This document shows, piece after piece, positions 58,524 through 64,000 of a stretch of 64,000 bases of DNA. Source of the DNA: Candidatus Bathyarchaeota archaeon (GTDB taxonomy: Archaea > Thermoproteota > Bathyarchaeia > TCS64); contig JAPKYO010000013.1 in the NCBI GenBank assembly GCA_026394265.1, forward strand, positions 1-64,000. Direction: 5' to 3'. Position 1 is the first letter of the stretch. Each line of letters begins with the position of its first letter. The position numbers and the translations under genes are program-made. The notes under the pieces were generated by a model. It saw only the letters and a program-made list of their open reading frames with translations, ran no database searches and was not told the origin of the DNA.

Positions 58524-59453
58524 GTGCTTTTATGCCGTAGGCTGGTGGTCGTCTTCCTACTTGCCCTAGCACTGACACCGGCGGCCTCGGCGACCCCAAG
58601 CAACACGACCATAAAGACCATCCTGATAATCTCACACGCCGACGAGTTCGACGGATACCTCCCCGCCACCCTCTATTACACCGACGACCCCCGATACATC
58701 GTCTCAAGCTGGAACTATTGCTTCCAGCCCATGAGGGGGTGGGGTCTCTACTTCGACCTCAAAGAGGGGTGGACGGATGAGCGGTTCACCTCATATCTTG
58801 AACTCTTCGAGGGGCGCGGCTTCGGGAACCTACTCTACGTCGATGTCACGGAGTGCGACCAGAGTTACTCTGGGCGGTGGGCGGACAGCATAGTCGAGGC
58901 GGGGCCGGCTGGCTGGCTGGACCTGATGTCGTTGAACCCCGAGGGCTCATGGTACAGGTACCTGAGGGATGGGATGGTGGGGATGACGCGAAGGTTCGGG
59001 GGCTCGATGAGCGGCTTCGCCATCGACAGGCTCGACAGATGCGGGTCCGCTCAGGAGAGCTTGTGGGCCGCGATGCTGTTGGACGAGGTGAGGGCGTCAT
59101 CCGCCGTTCCCGGCCTCGTTTATGCCATGAACTCGCTTCAGGACGCCGAGCATCAGGGGTTCCTCGCAGCCCGGGCCGAGTTCGTTGGGAGCGACGGCGT
59201 CCCCGTCTCCGAGTTGAGCGAGTGGACGGAGAGGTACATGGCGCTCGCCTCACTCGCAAGGGTCAAGGAGCCTTACATCGTGCCCCTGATCAACGATGCT
59301 ACCCCCGGGGCCTCCGAAGCCGGCTACAGGCTGGTCTTAAAGCGCGGCGGCTTCACGTTCTTCGACGACCGCCCCCTCTACCTGGGGATGATGGAGCGTA
59401 TCCTCGCCGGTTGCCCCACGATTCGGGCGCGCAGCGGCTTCTCAGCCTTCTAG
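58524..59453 (+). CDS. Secreted hypothetical protein
   Basis: A 309-residue protein with a signal peptide (LLCRRLVVVFLLALALTPAASA). The mature part is an alpha/beta domain with ISHADEFDGYLPATLYYTDD, conserved-looking aromatic residues (FQPMRGWGLYFDLKEGW) and NDATPGASEAGYRLVLKRGG. It could be a TIM-barrel glycosidase-like fold, but no diagnostic motif is visible. GTG 58524 is chosen because it immediately precedes the signal peptide. A TATA-like TTATTATC lies near 58492. Extracellular location is inferred. Confidence 0.65.
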   Translation: MLLCRRLVVVFLLALALTPAASATPSNTTIKTILIISHADEFDGYLPATLYYTDDPRYIVSSWNYCFQPMRGWGLYFDLKEGWTDERFTSYLELFEGRGFGNLLYVDVTECDQSYSGRWADSIVEAGPAGWLDLMSLNPEGSWYRYLRDGMVGMTRRFGGSMSGFAIDRLDRCGSAQESLWAAMLLDEVRASSAVPGLVYAMNSLQDAEHQGFLAARAEFVGSDGVPVSELSEWTERYMALASLARVKEPYIVPLINDATPGASEAGYRLVLKRGGFTFFDDRPLYLGMMERILAGCPTIRARSGFSAF

Positions 59454-59491
59454 CCGATTTCCATTTAAGCCGGGGAGACCCCGAAGTGCCG

Positions 59492-59704
59492 ATGGCCGGC
59501 ACGAAGAGGAGCGATATACACCCCGGGGACACCGTCGACATCGTCCTCAAGCAGGATCAGGCTACTGGGAAACTCACGCGTGGCGTCGTCAAAGAGATGC
59601 TCACGGGGAGTTCGTTCCACCCGCACGGCATCAAGGTACGCCTAGCAGACGGCAAAGTGGGTCGCGTCAAGGTCATACACCCCAAACCCGACGGGAAACC
59701 GTAA
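59492..59704 (+). CDS. YwbE-family small protein (DUF2196)
   Basis: A 70-residue protein with the full family pattern RSDIHPGDTVDIVLKQDQATGKLTRGVVKEMLT followed by SSFHPHGIKVRL. The biochemical role of the family is unknown. A beta-rich nucleic-acid-binding fold has been suggested by its KOW-like pattern. ATG 59492 follows CATTTAAGC by 22 bases, so it is leaderless. Confidence 0.85.
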   Translation: MAGTKRSDIHPGDTVDIVLKQDQATGKLTRGVVKEMLTGSSFHPHGIKVRLADGKVGRVKVIHPKPDGKP

Positions 59705-59725
59705 CACCCCAGACGATAATACTTC

Positions 59726-59827
59726 CATCGCGAATCGCCCTAAAACGACGCCAAACACCGAAAGAAGCCCAAAAACCATCGAAACGTGATGGCGAAGGAC
59801 CCCCCTCCCCCCCACCCGTGCGCACGC
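59726..59827. repeat. Dispersed repeat, copy B, with C-rich tail
   Basis: Same order and orientation as copy A at 26193-26293: CATCGCGAATCGCCC, AAAACGACGCCAAAC, GAAAGAAGCCCAAA, GATGGCGAAGGACC, then a C tract broken by single T and A. It lies between the YwbE gene and the iscS start, a 209-base gap that otherwise holds only the iscS promoter region (GGTTTTAATCC near 59870 and another C-rich block). Confidence 0.6.
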
Positions 59828-59913
59828 CACAAAACACGATTACCCCATCAACAACGCGACTACGCTGAAGGTTTTAATCCCCCCCACCCCCACTCAACCC
59901 AAAGGCGAACCCC

Positions 59914-61085
59914 TTGAAGGCATACATGGACAACGGCTCAGGCGCACCAGTAGACCCACGCGTCCTACAGGAGATGCTACCCAACCTCACCGAGCACGTC
60001 GGCAACCCCAGCAGCTCAGCTTCCACAGCGAGGGCTTCAAGGCACTAAAAGCGATCAACAAGGCGCGTGAGCAGATCGCCGCGCTAATCAACGCCGAGCC
60101 AGCCGAGATATTCTTCACAGCCTCCGCCACCGAGGCCACAAACCTCGCCATCATCGGAGGAGCAAACCGCTACAAGAACAAGGGCAATCGCGTCGTCTCC
60201 AGCGCCGTCGAGCACATAAGCACAGTCAACATCTGCAAGGAACTCACACGTGGCGGCTGGGAGTACCAGCAGGCACCCGTAGACGCGAACGGCGTCGTAC
60301 TCCTCGACAAGCTCGACGAACTCGTCACCGACAAGACCGTCATCGTAACCGTCATGGCGGCGAACGGCGAGATAGGCACCATAGAGCCCATCAGGGAAGC
60401 GGCAGCCCTCGCCCACAAGAAGGGCGCGTACTTCCACACGGACGCCACCGCCGCCCTAGGCAAGATACCCCTCGACGTCAAAGCCATGGACATCGACATG
60501 ATGACCCTGAGCAGCAACGACATAAACGGCCCCAAGGGCGTCGGAGCCCTCTACATCAAGAAAACCCTCAGGCTCCGCCCCGTAATCATCGGCGGAGGAC
60601 AGGAGCAGGGACTACGCAGCGGCACCGAGAACACACCCGGCATCGTCGGCTTCGGAAAGGCAGCCGAACTCGCCAAGGCAGAGATGCCCGAGGAGTCGAA
60701 GCGCCTCACCGAGCTACGCGACCGCCTCATCAAGGGCCTCACAACCACAATCCCCGAGGCACACCTAAACGGCCACCCCACGAACCGCACCCCCAACAAC
60801 GCCAACGTCCGCTTCAGCTACATCGAGGGCGAAGCGCTCACACTCAGCCTCGACGACGTCGGCATCCAGACAAACACGGGCTCAGCATGCGCCGCGAAGA
60901 CCCTCGAACCCAGCGCCTGCCTGCTCGCCACCGGCCTCAAACCCGAGGACGCCCACGGCAGCCTCGTATTCACCCTCGGCAAAGCCAATAATAAGGACCA
61001 GATCGACTACGTAATCGAGCAACTCCCAGCCATCGTCAAGCGGCTGAGGGCGATGTCAAGCATAACCCCAGAGGAGCTGAAGTAA
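59914..61085 (+). pseudogene. iscS: IscS/NifS-like cysteine desulfurase, frameshifted, PLP lysine replaced
   Basis: The fold of a 390-residue cysteine desulfurase is present but broken by one frameshift near 60016. Upstream codons give the start KAYMDNGSGAPVDPRVLQEM through GNPSS. From 60021 the other frame gives FHSEGFKALKAINKAREQ to the end. The five bases TCAGC look inserted. The PLP lysine of the SxHKxxGPKG motif is Asp (SSNDINGPKG, codon 60519-60521). MHANNE reads MAANGE, and the substrate arginine of GSIRFSLG reads Val. The cysteine loop is kept (GSACAAK). Archaeoglobus fulgidus IscS also lacks this lysine. iscU follows after one base. The frameshift may be a sequencing error. Confidence 0.82.
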
Positions 61086-61086
61086 C

Positions 61087-61467
61087 ATGTACAGCGACAA
61101 GGTCATGGAGCACTTCAAGAACCCACGCAACGTCGGCGAACTCAAGGACGCGGACGGCGTCGGCACCGTCGGCAACCCCGTCTGCGGCGACATGATGACG
61201 ATGTACATCAAGGTCAAGAATGGCAGGATCGCCGACATCAAGTTCAAGACCTATGGCTGCGGCGCCGCAATCGCCACGAGCAGCATGACCACCGAACTCG
61301 CCATGGGCAAGACTGTCGAGGAGGCGGACCAGATCACACGCCAGAGCGTAGCAGACGCACTCGACGGGCTCCCGCCAGTGAAGATGCACTGCAGCAACCT
61401 CGCCTCAGACGCCCTCCACGAGGCGATAAAGGACTACAAGAAGAAGCAGGAGGAGAAGAAGAATTGA
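61087..61467 (+). CDS. iscU: Iron-sulfur cluster scaffold IscU
   Basis: A 126-residue scaffold on which [2Fe-2S]/[4Fe-4S] clusters are built. The three cluster cysteines and the stabilising Asp are present: NPVCGDMM, TYGCGAAIATSS and MHCSNLA. The LPPVK motif is represented by LPPVKMHC. It starts one base after iscS, so the two are an operon, as in Archaeoglobus. A Cys-rich 46-residue gene starts inside its stop codon (TTGA). Confidence 0.95.
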   Translation: MYSDKVMEHFKNPRNVGELKDADGVGTVGNPVCGDMMTMYIKVKNGRIADIKFKTYGCGAAIATSSMTTELAMGKTVEEADQITRQSVADALDGLPPVKMHCSNLASDALHEAIKDYKKKQEEKKN

Positions 61468-61604
61468 ATGAAAAGGTAGAAAAGTGCCCGATGTGCGGCC
61501 TCCCGAAGGAGGAAAACTGCGATCTCATGGCGGGGAAGGCGAAGGACGGCGCCGCCGTCTGCTGCTGCACGAGGCTCCAGAAGAAAAGCGTTAAAAAGCC
61601 GTAG
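61464..61604 (+). CDS. Cysteine-rich 46-residue protein
   Basis: A short gene whose TTG overlaps the iscU stop as TTGA. The protein reads EKVEKCPMCGLPKEENCDLM, then AVCCCTRLQKK: a CPMCG knuckle, one isolated Cys, and a CCC triplet, six cysteines in 46 residues. No family is recognised. It is plausible as a zinc or Fe-S binding accessory to the IscS/IscU pair, given the coupling. The only ATG nearby (61468) gives three codons. Confidence 0.6.
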   Translation: MNEKVEKCPMCGLPKEENCDLMAGKAKDGAAVCCCTRLQKKSVKKP

Positions 61605-61643
61605 CATCGGGAATACAACAGCACCTCCGTTGGAGACCATTTC

Positions 61644-62234
61644 TTGGACAGGTTGAAGCTCGCGTCGCGCCTATCCGCGGCACTTAACGCACCCCTAATC
61701 ACGGTGATCACGTTCATACCCCTAATACTCCTCTACGGCGCAGAGAGAGCACCCCTACTCATCGCGATCACAAGTCTATTCGGGTGCGTACTCCCCCTCG
61801 CGATGGTCATCGGCCTCATGAGGCTCGACTTCATCCAGGACTTCTACGCCCAGGAGAAGGACACGCGGTTCATCCCCTTCCTCTGGACGACGTTCTTCTA
61901 CCTCCTAGGCGTACTTAGCCTAATTCTAGTCTCGGCGCCAGCCGCGGTGACCGCCCTCATGGCGTGCTACTTCGTCAACGGTATGGTCCTCATGGTGATC
62001 ACGCTCAAGTGGAAGATCAGCATACACGCCAGCGGGGTAACCGGCCCATTCACGGCGCTCGTCTACATACTCGGCGGCGTCATGCTCCCCCTCCTCCTCG
62101 TGGTCATCCCCGTCGCCTGGGCGAGGGTAGAGCTAAAGGCGCATACAGTCATGCAGGTAGCAGTCGGAGCCATCCTCAGCGGCGTCCTCACATGGTTCCA
62201 GATGGGCTTCTACATGCACAGAATATTCATCTAA
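61644..62234 (+). CDS. PAP2-like membrane protein
   Basis: A 196-residue protein with five or six membrane helices. The C-terminal part resembles the phosphatidic acid phosphatase type 2 core: KWKISIHASG, then WARVELKAHTVMQVAVGAILSG, which parallels the SRxxxxxHxxxD motif with the last acidic residue replaced. KxxxxxxRP is not recognisable, so catalysis is doubtful. It could be a lipid-phosphatase relative or a transporter-like membrane protein. The start is probably TTG 61644, since no ATG or GTG is placed better. Confidence 0.55.
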   Translation: MDRLKLASRLSAALNAPLITVITFIPLILLYGAERAPLLIAITSLFGCVLPLAMVIGLMRLDFIQDFYAQEKDTRFIPFLWTTFFYLLGVLSLILVSAPAAVTALMACYFVNGMVLMVITLKWKISIHASGVTGPFTALVYILGGVMLPLLLVVIPVAWARVELKAHTVMQVAVGAILSGVLTWFQMGFYMHRIFI

Positions 62235-62397
62235 ACACGCCAGTCCCAAACACCCATTCTAAAAACCATAGGGGTGAGGGGGTACACCCATTATCCCATT
62301 CCTGAGCCTCTTTCACCGAAAGAAGCCTTAAAACTGCCCCGATGGTACGCCGATCTACGCAAAAGGAGCATCTATTCCCTACAGAGATGCGTGGGCT

Positions 62398-63570
62398 CTA
62401 GGCGGCTATCTTCTCGCCCAAGCTGACCCCGAGGGCGTATGCGCGCTTCGCCTCGTCGCCGCTCGGCTTGAAGACGAAGTCTACGTCACTCTCCACCAGC
62501 TGGATTCCAGCAGCCTGCATCTCCGCCTCGACCACCTTCTTCGCCCCACCCGCCCAGCCGTAGCTCCCGAAGGCTGCGCCGATCTTGTTCATCGGCTTCA
62601 GCCCCCTCATGTAGGCGAGGAAACCCGCGACCGTGGGGAATACGTGGTTGTTAAGCGTCGGCGACCCGACGACGACCGCCCTCGCGTCGAGTATGTCCGC
62701 GATGACGTCGCTGTTTGGGCTCGCCCCCAGGCAGTGCACCTTAACGTTTACGCCCTTCGACGCGATGCCGTCGGCGATCGCCCGCGCCAGAATCTGGGTG
62801 CTCCCCCACATCGTATCATAGACGACGACCGCCTTCCTCTTCGTCTCCCCGACGACCCAGCCCTGGTACGACTTGAGAATCCAGCCCGGGTTCTTGCGCC
62901 AGACGACGCCGTGGCTCGGCGCGATCATCTCCACCTGAACACCCTCAAGCGCCTTCAACGCCCTGGACACGCTCCTCCACAGAGGCATCAGTATGTTCGC
63001 GTAGTAGATCACAGCCTCCTGCCTCAACTCAGCCTCGTCAACCTCGTCATCGAACCTCCCGCTAGAGGCGAGGTGCTGCCCGAAGGCGTCGTTGCTGAAG
63101 AGCAGCTTCTCCTCGGGCACGTAGCTGACCATCGAGTCGGGCCAGTGAGCCATCGGGACGGGCACGAAGGAGAGACTCCTCTTCCCCAGCTTGAGCGTCG
63201 GCTTCTTCTCGATTGGCGTGATCTTCAGGTCGCCGCCGTAGTACTTCATCAGGGTGTTTATGCACCGCTCCGTCGCCACGACCTCCGCGTTGGGGCAAGC
63301 CTCGATCACCCTCCTGATGCTGCCCGAGTGGTCCGGCTCCGCGTGGTTTGCGACTATGTAGTCGACCTTCTTTGGGTCGATGACCTCGCCTATCCTCGCC
63401 ACCTGCTCCTCGGCGAACGGCGCCTTGACGAAGTCTATCAGCGCCACCTTCTCGTCGACGACGAGGTACGAGTTGTAGCTTGTCCCCCTGTGGGTGACGT
63501 AGCCGTGGAAGCTCCTTGCACTCCAATCCACTGCTCCCACCCAGTGTATGCCCTCCTTGATCTGGACCAT
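62398..63570 (-). CDS. fprA: Flavodiiron protein (A-type flavoprotein)
   Basis: A 390-residue soluble enzyme that reduces O2 to water (or NO to N2O). The diiron site is in NHAEPDHSG (HxExD), with further ligands in PMAHWPDSM and the HG of APSHGVVW. The FMN-binding flavodoxin domain begins VVYDTMWGSTQILA at about 250. In anaerobic archaea it scavenges oxygen using reduced F420 or rubredoxin. ATG 63568-63570 is the start. The donor here is not determined. Confidence 0.95.
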   Translation of the reverse strand: MVQIKEGIHWVGAVDWSARSFHGYVTHRGTSYNSYLVVDEKVALIDFVKAPFAEEQVARIGEVIDPKKVDYIVANHAEPDHSGSIRRVIEACPNAEVVATERCINTLMKYYGGDLKITPIEKKPTLKLGKRSLSFVPVPMAHWPDSMVSYVPEEKLLFSNDAFGQHLASSGRFDDEVDEAELRQEAVIYYANILMPLWRSVSRALKALEGVQVEMIAPSHGVVWRKNPGWILKSYQGWVVGETKRKAVVVYDTMWGSTQILARAIADGIASKGVNVKVHCLGASPNSDVIADILDARAVVVGSPTLNNHVFPTVAGFLAYMRGLKPMNKIGAAFGSYGWAGGAKKVVEAEMQAAGIQLVESDVDFVFKPSGDEAKRAYALGVSLGEKIAA

Positions 63571-63615
63571 CAAAAACGACCTTGAAGGTGTCGAGGGAAG
63601 GAACGAATAAAAGGG

Positions 63616-64000
63616 TTATGAGAGGGGGACGTCGACCTCGAGGAGGTCCTCCGCTATCTGCGTGTGCGGGAAGACGCTACGCGCAGCCTCCAGGAGTGGG
63701 CTCGTGTCACCGTATCTGCTGCTGATGTGCGTCAGTATCAGGCGCTTCGCCCCCGCCCTCGACGCGACGCCCGCCGCCTGGCTCGCCGTCGAGTGCCCAT
63801 CCTCCGCCGCCCTCTCTACCAGCTCTTCGCCGAAGGTCGCCTCGTGGATGAGCAGGTCGGCGCAGGAAGCCAGCCCGACGACGTTGTCGCTCGGCCTCGT
63901 GTCCCCCGTGTAGACGATGCTTCTCCCACGCCTCGGCGGATCCGAGACGTCTAGAGACCTCACGATACTGTCCCCGATCTTGATCTCTTCGCCGTCCTGG
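63616..64000 (-). CDS. rnz: tRNase Z (N-terminal part off window)
   Basis: The visible 127 C-terminal codons match the metallo-beta-lactamase tRNA 3'-end processing nuclease. YTGDTRPSDN carries the conserved Asp, IHEATF and DGHSTASQAAGVA are diagnostic of ElaC/RNase Z, and LILTHISSRY carries the last zinc His. The protein begins beyond the right edge. It removes 3' trailers from pre-tRNAs, which matters here because at least one tRNA gene (anticodon GCU) does not encode CCA. Confidence 0.93.
   Translation of the reverse strand, partial: QDGEEIKIGDSIVRSLDVSDPPRRGRSIVYTGDTRPSDNVVGLASCADLLIHEATFGEELVERAAEDGHSTASQAAGVASRAGAKRLILTHISSRYGDTSPLLEAARSVFPHTQIAEDLLEVDVPLS

Noticed and set aside
58853..59704. 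283-codon frame ending with the YwbE protein
   Set aside because: The first 213 codons are an alternate frame of the secreted protein gene. Only the last 70 codons, from ATG 59492, are a real gene.
1..64000. CRISPR arrays and prophage or IS elements
   Set aside because: No regularly spaced repeats, cas genes, transposase, integrase or phage structural genes were seen. The only repeats are the dispersed ~100-bp family and short inverted repeats.

Overview
The window is 64 kb of GC-rich chromosomal DNA from an archaeon. The evidence is a crenarchaeal-type family B DNA polymerase, transcription factor B, ABCE1, A-type ATP synthase subunits, ribosomal protein eS26, an RNase J, a short XPF nuclease with no helicase domain, a tRNA with an intron in its anticodon arm, and many TATA boxes about 25-30 bases upstream of likely leaderless starts. 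PolB1, eS26 and the short XPF point to the TACK group. A bathyarchaeal lineage is my best guess, but the sequence alone does not prove it.

Layout. 1-10 kb: DNA polymerase, agmatinase-family enzyme plus TagI glycosylase, arsenite methyltransferase, two other methyltransferases, ABCE1, and a xylose isomerase/xylulokinase pair followed by a relic antitoxin. 10-20 kb: a metal-less M24-like protein, a glutaminase-dead PurF paralogue, RNase J, a MobB/Fe-S fusion, XPF, cobalamin adenosyltransferase coupled to the B12-dependent ribonucleotide reductase, and a P-loop/deoxyribosyltransferase-like fusion. 20-22.7 kb: an AT-rich Mrr nuclease island, two tRNAs and mostly non-coding DNA. 22.7-34 kb: Fe-S protein, ArgS, HicB/DinB fusion, HtpX, family 4 UDG, a regulated heterodimeric ABC exporter, ModE-like and PadR-like regulators, TFB. 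34-47 kb: ATP synthase subunits I and K, then most of the upper purine pathway (purS, purL, purQ, purE, purF, purC) interleaved with a transporter and small membrane proteins. 47-56 kb: paralogues of earlier genes, an ECF S-component/zincin/ubiquitin-like operon facing a JAMM protease, two nitroreductases, regulators and an intron-containing tRNA-Arg. 56-64 kb: indolepyruvate oxidoreductase, a secreted protein, a frameshifted IscS lacking the PLP lysine, IscU, a flavodiiron protein and the end of tRNase Z.

The genome is compact. Same-strand neighbours often overlap as ATGA, GTGA or TTGA. Six convergent pairs share four bases across their stop codons. Several genes occur as diverged pairs (PurF, MFS carrier, AIG2-like cyclotransferase, nitroreductase). 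The features most worth following are the ubiquitin-like/JAMM/zincin cluster, a dispersed repeat of about 100 bp with a C-rich tail, a shared element at two purine promoters, a class I tRNA with anticodon GCU, and enzymes that have lost catalytic residues (PurF paralogue, IscS, M24-like protein).
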